Program-made: the position numbers and the translations under genes | Origin: CAYYNQ01 sp964473105 | Lineage (GTDB): Bacteria > Sumerlaeota > Sumerlaeia > MVZB01 | Length of the DNA: 64,000 bases | Assembly (NCBI GenBank): GCA_964473105.1 | Contig: CAYYNQ010000097.1 | Coordinates: 12,510 to 76,509, forward strand | Direction: 5' to 3' | The notes under the pieces: generated by a model | What the model was told of the DNA's origin: nothing | The model's input: only the letters and a program-made list of their open reading frames with translations | Database searches by the model: none | Shown: positions 27,290 through 36,642 of the stretch, in pieces | Numbering within the stretch: the first letter of the stretch is position 1 | Layout: every line of letters starts with the position of its first letter

Positions 27290-27970
27290 ATGGAAACTTT
27301 GCTGGAAAAATTTGTGCTTGACGGCGGATCCATGATGCTTGTCTTGGTTCCGTGTTCGCTGTTGATGGTCGGGGGGATTCTTCAGGGTTTGATCCGCCTG
27401 AGGCGTTTCCGGGTTATCCCCCCCGATATCGACCGTTCCGTGTCCGCAATCCGGAGCCCGGGAGACAGGACGGGTTTTCTCAACAGTATGTCGCGACACG
27501 CGGCCCCTCTCGCCCATGCGGTCTGGTTCACCTTGAAACATTTCAATGAATCGATGCCCCGCCCCTGTCGTAGCGTCATGCAGCAATCATTGGATGATGC
27601 CATGGTTGAGGTGGAGGAGGAGCTGCACTCAGGTTTGTCCCTGCTGTCAACACTCTACACGGTTGCCCCACTGCTTGGGTTGATGGGGACGGTGCTCGGC
27701 ATGATTGATGCGCTATCAGAGTTTCAGGCATCACAGCAGCGGAGTGTTGCATTGCTGTCAGTCGGCATTCAGGAAGCCTTGATCACGACAATGTGGGGGC
27801 TGGCCATCGCGGTTCCGGCATTCGTTGCCGTGCAATGGTTTCAGTCGCGTATCCGTCATTATACAAGGGTTGAATTGCGTAGCTTGGTCATGGACATTGT
27901 AGACCGTTATTACATGGGTGCCGGGGGTGGTGAACCAGAAGCAACAGGAAGGGATGTGGCCGTGTCATGA
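27290..27970 (+). CDS. exbB: ExbB/TolQ-type proton channel protein
   Basis: This inner-membrane protein of 226 residues has three helices, with the conserved APLLGLMGTVLGMIDAL helix and the later GIQEALITTMWGLAIAVPAFV helix of the MotA/TolQ/ExbB family. With ExbD it uses the proton gradient to energise an envelope partner such as TonB or TolA. The next gene (exbD) starts in its stop codon (ATGA). An AT-rich stretch at 27205-27255 upstream probably holds the promoter. No TonB or TolA is nearby, so the system it serves is not known. Confidence 0.92.
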   Translation: METLLEKFVLDGGSMMLVLVPCSLLMVGGILQGLIRLRRFRVIPPDIDRSVSAIRSPGDRTGFLNSMSRHAAPLAHAVWFTLKHFNESMPRPCRSVMQQSLDDAMVEVEEELHSGLSLLSTLYTVAPLLGLMGTVLGMIDALSEFQASQQRSVALLSVGIQEALITTMWGLAIAVPAFVAVQWFQSRIRHYTRVELRSLVMDIVDRYYMGAGGGEPEATGRDVAVS

Positions 27971-28401
27971 GCCGGGCATCAATGGGGACCCGTCCCGGGA
28001 GATTGAGTGCGAGTATCATCCTGAATCCTTTGCGCGATATCCTGTTCATTCTGATTTTCTTCTTTATCCTTTCCACCACGTTTCGGGATGAGAATGTGCA
28101 GATTGAGGTGCGTCTGCCGGGGGCTGTGTCGGCGGAGGACCGTCTCAGGAGTAGGAATCCGCCCGTGATCGTTGTTTCGGGTGAAAACGCGGTTTTTGTT
28201 TTTTCAAGGCAACTTGATGATAAACAACTGCGAAGGGAATTGAGGACCCTTGTTGGACTGGGTCACCAGGCGGTGATTCTTCGCGGGGATGAACGCGCCA
28301 GCTATGGTCGGATTTATCATGTGTTCGATCTTTGCAAACAGATGGGGTTTCGCGAGGTACTGCTTGATGGAAAAAGGGCACTTGGATCCGAACCTGGGTG
28401 A
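27967..28401 (+). CDS. exbD: ExbD/TolR-type protein
   Basis: This 144-residue partner of ExbB has a single helix that begins NPLRDILFILIFFFILSTTF. D24 is the likely proton-carrying aspartate of the family. A periplasmic domain follows, ending in the usual RGDERASYGRIYHVFDLCKQMGF stretch. It overlaps exbB by four bases. The N-terminal 15 residues are basic, as expected for the cytoplasmic end. Confidence 0.88.
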   Translation: MSRASMGTRPGRLSASIILNPLRDILFILIFFFILSTTFRDENVQIEVRLPGAVSAEDRLRSRNPPVIVVSGENAVFVFSRQLDDKQLRRELRTLVGLGHQAVILRGDERASYGRIYHVFDLCKQMGFREVLLDGKRALGSEPG

Positions 28402-28496
28402 TGCGTTGATGCAGTGGGTCCGCGGTTCGGCCTGAAATCATGAATTCTGAGTGATGGTCCGAATTAGAAACATGGGAGTCAGAAGGGGATGAATAG

Positions 28497-28958
28497 GTGT
28501 TTTGGGTAATTGTCCTGCTCCTGATACTGGGGATCACCCTCATATTTCTCGAGGTTTTCCTGCCGTTCGGGATTAGTTTGGTATGTGGCCTTGGTCTGGT
28601 TGTCTGGTCTTGGTATCTTTGTTACCAGAACACCACGGATCTGCCGATTGCATTGATCTGGATTCTGTTCTCAGGCGGTCTTGCATTGGTCACAATGTGG
28701 TGGGTGTGGCGTTCAGGAATAAAAATCCTGACACTTGAGCCGTTCGGCGGGAGGGACTCAGAGGTCGAACGTCCGGTCCGGGGGGATATTGTTCAGGTGC
28801 TCCATCCATTGCGTCCAACCGGATCGGTCCAGTGGAAGGGAAGGCGTTTCCCGGCACGTTCAATTCATGCCGAGAGGGAATTGCCCAGAGGATGTCAGGT
28901 GGTCATCCGCAGTGAGGATTCAATTTATTTCATGGTGGAACCTGTTAAGGAGGGTTGA
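28497..28958 (+). CDS. NfeD-like membrane protein
   Basis: This 153-residue protein has three to four N-terminal helices (residues 1-75) and a C-terminal OB-like beta domain with GDIVQVLHPLRPTGSVQWKGRRFPA. That resembles NfeD C-terminal domains, where the GxA-type turn precedes a surface strand. NfeD proteins work with stomatin or flotillin homologues in membrane quality control. No stomatin gene is nearby. The start is a GTG at 28497. It lies 95 bases after exbD and may be transcribed with it. Confidence 0.72.
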   Translation: MFWVIVLLLILGITLIFLEVFLPFGISLVCGLGLVVWSWYLCYQNTTDLPIALIWILFSGGLALVTMWWVWRSGIKILTLEPFGGRDSEVERPVRGDIVQVLHPLRPTGSVQWKGRRFPARSIHAERELPRGCQVVIRSEDSIYFMVEPVKEG

Positions 28959-29371
28959 TTTCCTGGGCATTCAAAGGTTCAGCCGGTTTTTTCGAACTTG
29001 TTTCAGTGCCGGTTTTCCTGTTGGTTTCCTGCCTTCATGTGGTCGCGAAACAGGCGTGCTCCAATGGTGTTCCGTCTGGCCTGTGGCCGGTCCGTTGGAC
29101 GGCCGCGGGTGTCGTTTCCATGCCATTCCCTTCTTCGAAGGCTCCCATGGCATGGCATTTATACCGATGATATCCTGTAGTTTATGCGATTCCCCGTTGA
29201 CAGATCTGGGTCGTTATAAGAGAATGTGCCCGGATTCAATCTGAGATTATGGTTTAATCGGACAAGTGACGTTGCGGATTTGGGCTTACCTGCGCGATGT
29301 CCTGTTTCCGTGGCGTTTACCGTGATCCGGATCTGGATTTCATCAGTTTGGGAAACAAGGGGGCAGTCGTG
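28959..29371 (+). other. intergenic region before rpsA
   Basis: This gap contains TTGACA at 29197-29202, but the nearest TATAAG (29215) is too close for a standard promoter, so any promoter here is uncertain. Open frames in it have no recognisable protein character. S1 genes in some bacteria have long autoregulated leaders, which may explain the length. Confidence 0.35.
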
Positions 29372-31567
29372 ATGGCTGCGGAAAAACAAGAACAATTGGG
29401 AAACGAATTCGAGGAATCTGGGAGCGATGTGTTCAAAGGGTCCTCTGCGGGTGAACTGGGGGCAACTTCGCCTCCCGGGCCCACAGCCGAGTATCAAGAT
29501 GGGAATGTGGCGGACGATGAATACTTTGATCCCTCGGAGGTGGAATCCGCCCCCGATGAGATGGATGCCATGATGGATCAGTTTCTGGACCAGATGACCC
29601 CGAATGTCAAGCGGGGTCAGTTGATCCGGGTGCCGGTTGTTGCAGTGAAGAGCGATGGGATTCTCTTGGACGTTGGTGACAAGTCCGAAGGTTTTGTCCC
29701 GTTGAGGGAGGTGGAAGATGGCCGCGGTGATGTGACGGTTCAAGTGGGCGATGTCCTCGAAGTGATCATCAAGAACCAGGACCCGGAAACCGGACTGATC
29801 GGCCTGTCTTATCTTGAGGCAAAACGGCGGAAGGCGTGGCAGCATGCGGAGGACTGCTTCAAAAACAAAAAGCCCATCAACGGAAAGATCATCCGTACAG
29901 TCAAAGGCGGAGTTATCCTCGATATTGGGACGACCGCGTTTCTGCCAGCCTCGCAGGTCGACCTTATGCGCATTGAAGATTTTGAGGAACTGATTGGGCG
30001 GGAAGTTCAGGGATATGTCATCGAGTTCGAACCGGACAAGCGAAGGATCATTGTGTCCAGGCGAGCTTTGCTTGAGGAGGAGCGTGACAAGATTCGCGGC
30101 GAGATTCTCGGCAAGTTGGAGCTCGGCCAAGAACTGGATGTGAATGTGAAGCGACTTGTCAATTTTGGCGCCTTTGTTGATGTTCAGGGGCTGGACGGCC
30201 TGATTCCCCGTAGTGAGATCTCGTGGCAGCGTAGTGCGCGACCTGAGGAATATCTGACTGTCGGGGAGACAGTCCGGATTCGTATAGTGGAGATCGACCG
30301 CAAAAAAGGCAAGATCACGCTTTCTAGAAAGCAGGCCATGTCAGATCCATGGCCTGCTGCGGAGGCCGACTATTCTATTGGGTCCAGGGTGAGCGGTAGG
30401 GTTGTGTCAATCACCAATTATGGTGCCTTTGTGCGTTTGCGGGAGGGGCTGGATGGCATGGTGCACATATCTGACATGGCCTGGGACAGCCACGGAAGGA
30501 AACCCTCGGATTTTGTGGAGACCGGGGATGAAGTGGAAGTCCAAGTGCTTGCTCTGGATTTGTCCGAGCGGAGGATTTCACTTGGTATGAAGCAGCTTGT
30601 TCCCGATTCATGGTCTGAGATGATCGAGCGTTACCCCAAGGGCAGTCGCTTCAAGGGCAAGGTTACCGGATTAACTCGATTCGGTGCTTTCGTTGAGTTG
30701 GAATCCGGTGTCGAGGGGATGGTACACATTTCCGACTTTTCTTGGGAGAAACGTATTGAACACCCCAAGGACGTTGTCAGCAGTGGTGATGAAATTGAGG
30801 TTTGTATCCTTTCTGTTGACCTGGAAAAGCGAAGGGTTTCACTTGGGGTCAAACAGCTTGTGAAGAGCCCCATGGAAAAGTTTCGGAAATCATTCAAGGC
30901 AGGAGACCTCGTCGAGGGCAAGGTTGTCCGGGTGAGTGACCAAGGCGCCTTCATTCAACTAGCTGAGGGAGTGGAGGGTTTCATGCATGTTTCGCAGATT
31001 GACACAGACAGGGTCGAGAATCCCGCAGATATTCTGAAAGAGGGTGAGACGGTCCGCTCCAAGGTCACGAAGATCGAGCGGGGAAACAAGATTGCGCTTA
31101 GCCGCAAGGCGATGCTCAAGGCGCAGGAAAAGAAAACCATTTCCACATACATGAGATCCGGTTCCACAGAGGATAGCCTGCTGAATATGGGTGAACTTCT
31201 TGAGGATCTCCAGATCGAGGATGAACTAGGCCTTAGAAAATCCAAAACCGCGGAATCAGTGGGCCCGACTGAGGCAACCCCCTCGGATGATAATGGGAAA
31301 ATATCCGCAGCTGGGAATCCATCCGTTGACCCTGTTCCCGGGTTTTCAGAAGATACAGCAGCACTCGACGCTGGAGCCGACCCTCGAGATCATGACAAAC
31401 TGGTTGCTCAGCAGGCTCCCGATGAATTCGCCATGGACCAGTCCGATGAAAATCCTCCTTCTGTCATGGTGGGTGAATCTGGGGATTCGCCGGAATCTGA
31501 AGGTGCTGAATCCAACGGATCCGATATCACTCAATCCGAACATGACCCCTCCTCAACAGAAAACTGA
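29372..31567 (+). CDS. rpsA: 30S ribosomal protein S1 with extended acidic tail
   Basis: This S1-type RNA-binding protein of about 731 residues has six S1/OB domains, ending near residue 600. Repeats such as NFGAFVDVQGLDGLIPRSEISW, NYGAFVRLREGLDGMVHISD, RFGAFVELESGVEGMVHISD and DQGAFIQLAEGVEGFMHVSQ are clear. It binds mRNA at the ribosome and helps initiation. An acidic N-terminal extension of ~75 residues and an acidic, disordered C-terminal tail of ~130 residues make it longer than the usual ~560. ATG 29372 is preferred (AAGGGG eight bases upstream) over ATG 29297. The helicase gene overlaps its last 26 bases. Confidence 0.93.
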   Translation: MAAEKQEQLGNEFEESGSDVFKGSSAGELGATSPPGPTAEYQDGNVADDEYFDPSEVESAPDEMDAMMDQFLDQMTPNVKRGQLIRVPVVAVKSDGILLDVGDKSEGFVPLREVEDGRGDVTVQVGDVLEVIIKNQDPETGLIGLSYLEAKRRKAWQHAEDCFKNKKPINGKIIRTVKGGVILDIGTTAFLPASQVDLMRIEDFEELIGREVQGYVIEFEPDKRRIIVSRRALLEEERDKIRGEILGKLELGQELDVNVKRLVNFGAFVDVQGLDGLIPRSEISWQRSARPEEYLTVGETVRIRIVEIDRKKGKITLSRKQAMSDPWPAAEADYSIGSRVSGRVVSITNYGAFVRLREGLDGMVHISDMAWDSHGRKPSDFVETGDEVEVQVLALDLSERRISLGMKQLVPDSWSEMIERYPKGSRFKGKVTGLTRFGAFVELESGVEGMVHISDFSWEKRIEHPKDVVSSGDEIEVCILSVDLEKRRVSLGVKQLVKSPMEKFRKSFKAGDLVEGKVVRVSDQGAFIQLAEGVEGFMHVSQIDTDRVENPADILKEGETVRSKVTKIERGNKIALSRKAMLKAQEKKTISTYMRSGSTEDSLLNMGELLEDLQIEDELGLRKSKTAESVGPTEATPSDDNGKISAAGNPSVDPVPGFSEDTAALDAGADPRDHDKLVAQQAPDEFAMDQSDENPPSVMVGESGDSPESEGAESNGSDITQSEHDPSSTEN

Positions 31568-33293
31568 TTCGGTCAAACTCGAACTGGTTGACGAGAACAC
31601 TCTGGGAATTACGTTTGCCTATGACCGCAGATTAGTCCGGTTGATGCGTTGCCTGCGTGTACGCCGATGGAACAGAAAGGCAAAACGCTGGGAGACCCCG
31701 GTGTCCAACCTCGAACATGTCATGCGGATATTCAAATTATCACCCCCCGATCTTGACCGTGAAATTGGCGTGATCTGGAAGCGGCAGGCTGCTGGTGAAC
31801 TGAGCGTAACCCTTGACCCCCTTTATGTTCGCATCAAAGGTAATGCTGCGGGAAGTTTTCCTGTTAACCTGGTTGATGAGGTGACGTCCTATCCGGTCCC
31901 TGGTCATCAATATTCACCTCGTTATCGCAAGGGCCAATGGGATGGAAGGCGCCGACTTTTCAATTCCAGGAAACTTGCCTTTCCGCGCGGCTTATGGATG
32001 AAGGTTCGGGAGGCACTTGAATCTGGTGGAGTCTCGAGAATTCATGTTGAGGATCAGGGTGAAACCGTCCCGCAAGGACCCACCCTTAGCGCCTGCGGAG
32101 TGCGCCATCAGCTTCGCGATTACCAGAAGGACGTGCTCAAGACCGCACTGGCCGCCCGGTCTGGGGTCATCCAGATGGCGACAGGTTCGGGGAAGACCCT
32201 GCTCGCCGCACATCTGATCCGGGGACTGGATCAGCCGACCTGTTTTTTTGTACATACTCGTGACCTGATGTATCAGGCGGCAGGGGTGTTCGATGATGAA
32301 CTCGGAATCGAGGTAGGGAAGGTGGGTGATGGCCACGCATCGATTCGTCCGTTGACGGTCATGATGATACAGACCGGGATTCGGTGCCTAAGGGGTCTTG
32401 GAAAAGGGTCGCCGGGGGTTTCTGGGTTAATGGACCATGAGAATCAGAGCGAGGGTATTGATGATGCAACACGCTTTGAGATCCGTGATCTGCTGTCGCG
32501 TGTTCGGGTAATTATCTTTGATGAATGCCACCATTTACCGGCATCGAGCTTTTACAGGGTCGCGATGGCCTGTAAATCGGCTTCTTATCGGTTTGGTCTT
32601 TCGGCCACGCCTTGGAGGGATGACGGCGAAGACATGTTACTGGAGGCAGCATTGGGCCCTAAATTAAGTTGTACCAATTGTTCATATTTGATATCCCGGG
32701 GATTTTTGGTCCGTCCACAGATTCAGATGAAATATGTCCAACCGGTTCATGAAAGCAACTTTAAAGGGCGGGACTATCAGGATATTTACCGTGAACTCAT
32801 CGTGGAAAATCATGAGAGAAATCGTGTGATCGCAATAGAGGCAGGGCAAAGCGCCGATTCGGGCCTGTCGGTACTGATCCTCGTGAATCAGGTCAGGCAT
32901 GGTGAGATCCTTTTGCCAAGTCTTCCAAATGCGGAGTTTATCCATGGATCCATTCCCGGGGAAAATCGAAAAAATGCTCTCAAAAGATTGGAACAGAAGT
33001 TGCAACCGGTTATGATAGCGACAACCCTTGCTGATGAAGGACTGGATATCCCCTCCTTGGATGTCCTGATTTTGGCCGGGGGCGGAAAATCGGCAACCCG
33101 TGCCTATCAACGGGTTGGTCGGGTTCTAAGGAGAGCACCCGGCAAAACACGTGCGCTGGTCCTTGACTTCATGGATGAAGGGCCATGGTTGAGACAGCAC
33201 AGTCAGGCGAGGCTGGATCTGTACCGTGCCGAGCCGCAGTTTGATGTGGTAGTCGAGTCAACGAGCAGGAAGAATTTGCGTATCGATGTATGA
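31542..33293 (+). CDS. UvsW-like superfamily 2 helicase
   Basis: This DNA helicase of about 583 residues has a full SF2 core: ATGSGKTLLAAHLI (I), DECHHLPASSF (II), GLSATPWRDDG (III), ATTLADEGLDIPSLD (V) and QRVGRVLRRAPGKT (VI). Before it, about residues 100-150 carry the YSPRYRKGQWDGRRRLFNSRKLAFPRG block, very like the N-terminal domain of phage T4 UvsW. The first ~80 residues have a pattern WNRKAKRWETP that recalls HARP-type DNA-annealing domains. A role in remodelling forks or recombination intermediates is inferred. ATG 31542 lies inside the end of rpsA, and the gene runs into the GspC-like gene (8-base overlap). Confidence 0.87.
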   Translation: MTPPQQKTDSVKLELVDENTLGITFAYDRRLVRLMRCLRVRRWNRKAKRWETPVSNLEHVMRIFKLSPPDLDREIGVIWKRQAAGELSVTLDPLYVRIKGNAAGSFPVNLVDEVTSYPVPGHQYSPRYRKGQWDGRRRLFNSRKLAFPRGLWMKVREALESGGVSRIHVEDQGETVPQGPTLSACGVRHQLRDYQKDVLKTALAARSGVIQMATGSGKTLLAAHLIRGLDQPTCFFVHTRDLMYQAAGVFDDELGIEVGKVGDGHASIRPLTVMMIQTGIRCLRGLGKGSPGVSGLMDHENQSEGIDDATRFEIRDLLSRVRVIIFDECHHLPASSFYRVAMACKSASYRFGLSATPWRDDGEDMLLEAALGPKLSCTNCSYLISRGFLVRPQIQMKYVQPVHESNFKGRDYQDIYRELIVENHERNRVIAIEAGQSADSGLSVLILVNQVRHGEILLPSLPNAEFIHGSIPGENRKNALKRLEQKLQPVMIATTLADEGLDIPSLDVLILAGGGKSATRAYQRVGRVLRRAPGKTRALVLDFMDEGPWLRQHSQARLDLYRAEPQFDVVVESTSRKNLRIDV

Positions 33294-33813
33294 ACGGATC
33301 CTGACCTATCTCAATATCGCCCTAATCGTGCTTTGCGGCATTGCGATCTGGTATTTGTCAACCGAAACGTATACGAAACCCCGGGAAATAAGACTTGCTG
33401 AAATGCAGCTTGAACATATGGAGGTTGAGACAGGCTGGACGGAGTCGGATCCAGGGAAAAGGCCACCCTTGGTTCCAAGGCCGGCCATAACCCCCATAAC
33501 ACGTATGAATGCGATGAAGGAGTTGTATACACCGACGCCGACACCAACGCCGACACCAACGCCACCACCAAAACCTCCACTACTTAAAGATCTGGTTTAT
33601 GCATGGCGGTTAACTGCGATCAACAGCGAGACATCGATCGAGATTTTTGACGACAGGAGCAAGGAAACATTTGCAATGAACACCGGCGAATCGAGGAAAC
33701 TAGCTGACAAGAAGGGGCAGGGTGAACATCTCGTTATTTTGGACAGTGTGTCAATGGATGACTTGTGCGCAAAATTCACGTTTCTCGACCAGGAGCACAA
33801 CCTTTGTTTCTGA
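33286..33813 (+). CDS. GspC/PilP-like inner membrane protein of a secretion system
   Basis: This 175-residue protein has one N-terminal membrane helix (about 8-25), then a periplasmic linker with a Thr-Pro repeat (TPTPTPTPTPTPPPKPP, about residues 81-98). A small C-terminal domain resembles the HR domain of GspC or PilP (LVYAWRLTAINSETSIEIFDD...). Those proteins link the inner membrane to the secretin. It lies directly upstream of the secretin gene, which is the main support. Sequence similarity itself is weak. Two cysteines (C163 and C174, approximate) near the end might form a disulfide. Confidence 0.6.
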   Translation: MYERILTYLNIALIVLCGIAIWYLSTETYTKPREIRLAEMQLEHMEVETGWTESDPGKRPPLVPRPAITPITRMNAMKELYTPTPTPTPTPTPPPKPPLLKDLVYAWRLTAINSETSIEIFDDRSKETFAMNTGESRKLADKKGQGEHLVILDSVSMDDLCAKFTFLDQEHNLCF

Positions 33814-33847
33814 TGATGGTTGAAACTTATCCGGAAAGGCTGAATGC

Positions 33848-36430
33848 ATGTATCAAGGGCTGATGGATATACGGTTCCTTTTTTTGATGCAGGTAACTCG
33901 TATGTGTCTCCTGCCATTTTTCCTGTGGCTTGTCCTGGGGGCTGCGGCTGGCCTGTCTGCAGAGGAGCCTGCGCCGGCTGTTCCGGTCATGCCGGCCGAG
34001 GATGTCCCGAGTTCGGCAACACTGGGGGGCGAGGAAGGTCTGGGTGAATCCGGAGTCACCGAAACCCTGGCTGAGTTTACCTCCTCCAATGGAACTCCTG
34101 CGGGAGGCGGCGAGGACGTTATATCGAGCGGGGGTGAGCCCACGCAGGGGGAGGACATGCCATTGATACGTCCTGAACTTCCCAAACTCACGCTAATTGT
34201 CAAGCAAATGGAAATCGACCTGATCACAGGCAGAATCCACAAACAGACTGGCATCAATGTCAAGGCGATTGGAAACACCAAGTCCATCAAGATGGATCTG
34301 GTTGCTCAGGATGTGGACATTGAGAGCGTTCTGAACAAGATCACCGTTCCGAACCAATGGAAATGGGTGAGATTTCAAGATGGGCATTATGAAATCATGG
34401 ATCAACAGACCTTCACTGAGCGGATTACAGCCAATCAGGTCAAGCGGGTCAGTTTCAAGTTGAAACATATCGACGCGACCGAGCTCGAAAAGGTCGTCAG
34501 CCCAATCAATACACCCGAGGTCGGGGCTACGGCGGTTGATGTACGCACGAATACGCTGATCGTGACCGATTTGCCTGACAAGCTTGCATTGATAGAGAGT
34601 ATTGTCGCCGAGTATGACATCGCCCTGACCACGCGCGTATTCGAAATTCGGGATGCCGATACCGAGGAGATTGCCGAGCGGTTTGAGAACGTGATGTCCG
34701 AATCGGCCGTCATTGAGGTTGATGCGTTGAATCATATCATCATTGTCAAGGACACCTTCGAGAAGATCCGGATTATGGAGCAGTTGATCGAGGTTTTTGA
34801 CCGTGACCGAGATGTGCGCGTCTACAACTTCACCAATGTCGGGCTTGAGGGAGATGTCGCACTTGCAATTGTCGAGACCTTCCTTGAGCCTCTCGTGACC
34901 GAGGACGCACTGCTTGAGTATAACGAGGATTTGAACAAACTTCTGGTCCGTGATGTCAACTCCGTGCACGCCAAGATCGAGGAGATTCTGCTTGCCTTGG
35001 ATGAACCTCGCAAACAGGTCCTCGTCGAAGGGGAAGTGCTCTCGGTCGAGTTGAACGAGTCGTTCTCACTCGGTTCGGACTGGGTTTACTCACTGGGGCA
35101 GAGTATTCCACGGGATGGTCTCGGCATGGAACGAGCAACCTTGAGTCAGGATTTCATTGGCGGGACATCCCAGCCTGTCAATTCATCTGAAAATGGTGAT
35201 ACCGGGAGTAGTACGAGCAGCGGTGGAACAACGGACGCATCGGGTTTCAAGCTGTTCACTCACAGCGACCGGGTGATCTACCAGTTGGAGGCGGCATTAT
35301 CCGACAACCGGACGCGACTTCTGGCCCGGCCGCGTATCCTGATCGCTAACAATGAACTTGGACGTTTCGAGGTGGCCCGTAATGAGCCGATTCGCCAGAC
35401 TTTCTTCAGTGGCAGCAATATGTCATCAGGATATAATAATAATTACCGTTCCTCCGGTCAGTCGCTAATCCCCACGGGTTTGATCATTGAGCTTACCCCC
35501 TTCATCAGCAACCGTGGGCTGATTGAAATGGAGGTTCAGTTTGAGAACAGTGTCCCATTGATCGTCGAAGATATCGGCGATGGGAACCGTGGGGTCGGGA
35601 CAACGGAGGAAACTGCTGAAACCTACCTCATCATTCCCGATGGTGAAACGAGGCTCATCGGCGGATTGATTACGCAGGATACGGCTGAATCCGTTACCGG
35701 GATTCCGTTTCTAACGCGGATTCCTATTGTCGGTTATCTCTTCGGAAAGAAGACAACCGAGGAGACAAATCGAAACTTGCTGTTTTTCATGACACCTACG
35801 ATCATCATCGAAGAACCGAAGAACAAGCTGCTCGTGGAGCCCGTCAATCTTATGGCCAAGCGCACCATGGCCCAGGATGAGACAGTCATGGTTCGCCCGG
35901 ATGACCTCAATGAAATTCCCGAGGAACTTCTGCCCTACCTCGAGGATGTACGTAGTGGTGGTGCATGGCATTCAGGCGTTTCGGATACGGATTCGACGGC
36001 CACGCTCCAGATTGATCTGCCGACAACAACAACTGAAACCATAGGGATGGATCCCTCGGGCCTCGGTGCATCATTATTAAGGGATTCCGGATTTCTTGAT
36101 CCCGGGCGGGGTGAATCGGAGTTAAAGGTCGGAGGGGCCATGCAGTATGTCAAATCCCAGGCTGGCCCGAGCGGAACATTCGGTAGCGGAAAGGCAAAAA
36201 CCTCCCGATCCCGTTCTGGCGAGAAGGTCGATTATAGCAAGAAGGGGACAGGGATTACCCCTCCCGAGGTCCGTGAACGCTTCAAGGCGGAAGAAAAAGC
36301 TCGGAATAGGAAAAAGAACAGAAGCCGGAAGAGACGGGCATCGCGCGGCGCGGGAGAGCGTGATGTCGATTTGATCGGCGGTAACCCGCCCAATACCCCA
36401 CCGCCAACTCAGACCGAGACAAGTCAGTAA
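33848..36430 (+). CDS. gspD: type II secretion secretin (GspD family)
   Basis: This outer-membrane secretin of 860 residues has a signal peptide (about 1-38), a Pro/Glu-rich linker and an STN/N0 domain (about 110-175). Three N1-type repeats follow up to about 390, then the secretin domain. Signature stretches are VLVEGEVLSVELNES, RLLARPRILIANNELG and VTGIPFLTRIPIVGYLFGKK. It would form the pore for pseudopilus-driven protein export. The last ~190 residues are unusual: Ser/Gly rich, ending in a very basic segment (ARNRKKNRSRKRRASRGAG). Other core T2SS genes (gspE, gspF) are not in the window, although three prepilin-like genes are. Confidence 0.93.
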   Translation: MYQGLMDIRFLFLMQVTRMCLLPFFLWLVLGAAAGLSAEEPAPAVPVMPAEDVPSSATLGGEEGLGESGVTETLAEFTSSNGTPAGGGEDVISSGGEPTQGEDMPLIRPELPKLTLIVKQMEIDLITGRIHKQTGINVKAIGNTKSIKMDLVAQDVDIESVLNKITVPNQWKWVRFQDGHYEIMDQQTFTERITANQVKRVSFKLKHIDATELEKVVSPINTPEVGATAVDVRTNTLIVTDLPDKLALIESIVAEYDIALTTRVFEIRDADTEEIAERFENVMSESAVIEVDALNHIIIVKDTFEKIRIMEQLIEVFDRDRDVRVYNFTNVGLEGDVALAIVETFLEPLVTEDALLEYNEDLNKLLVRDVNSVHAKIEEILLALDEPRKQVLVEGEVLSVELNESFSLGSDWVYSLGQSIPRDGLGMERATLSQDFIGGTSQPVNSSENGDTGSSTSSGGTTDASGFKLFTHSDRVIYQLEAALSDNRTRLLARPRILIANNELGRFEVARNEPIRQTFFSGSNMSSGYNNNYRSSGQSLIPTGLIIELTPFISNRGLIEMEVQFENSVPLIVEDIGDGNRGVGTTEETAETYLIIPDGETRLIGGLITQDTAESVTGIPFLTRIPIVGYLFGKKTTEETNRNLLFFMTPTIIIEEPKNKLLVEPVNLMAKRTMAQDETVMVRPDDLNEIPEELLPYLEDVRSGGAWHSGVSDTDSTATLQIDLPTTTTETIGMDPSGLGASLLRDSGFLDPGRGESELKVGGAMQYVKSQAGPSGTFGSGKAKTSRSRSGEKVDYSKKGTGITPPEVRERFKAEEKARNRKKNRSRKRRASRGAGERDVDLIGGNPPNTPPPTQTETSQ

Positions 36431-36642
36431 AATCAAAACATCACCCTGTGGTTTGGACTGTGTGACCGATCACTGGGCAGATTGCAATTGTGAGTAAGCG
36501 GCAGGATGCCCTCTTGACCGATGATAGCAAAGCATTCTTGAATCGGCGATTGGATTGTGCCAACATGAACTGCCCTGCCCGTCAGGGCGGGTGGATCCGT
36601 TTTCTTCCACCCAATCATATCGGAACTAGAGGGGACAAGAGC

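Noticed and set aside
28735..29244. Open frame overlapping the NfeD-like gene and the gap after it
   Set aside because: Cys- and Phe-rich, no motif, and it runs out of frame through NfeD.
29159..30130. Minus-strand open frame of ~320 residues over rpsA
   Set aside because: rpsA on the other strand is certain; the antisense peptide is His/Asp rich with no family.
33520..33575. Short ACACCGACG-type repeats that might suggest a CRISPR or tandem array
   Set aside because: They are codons of the Thr-Pro linker in the GspC-like protein; there are no spacers.
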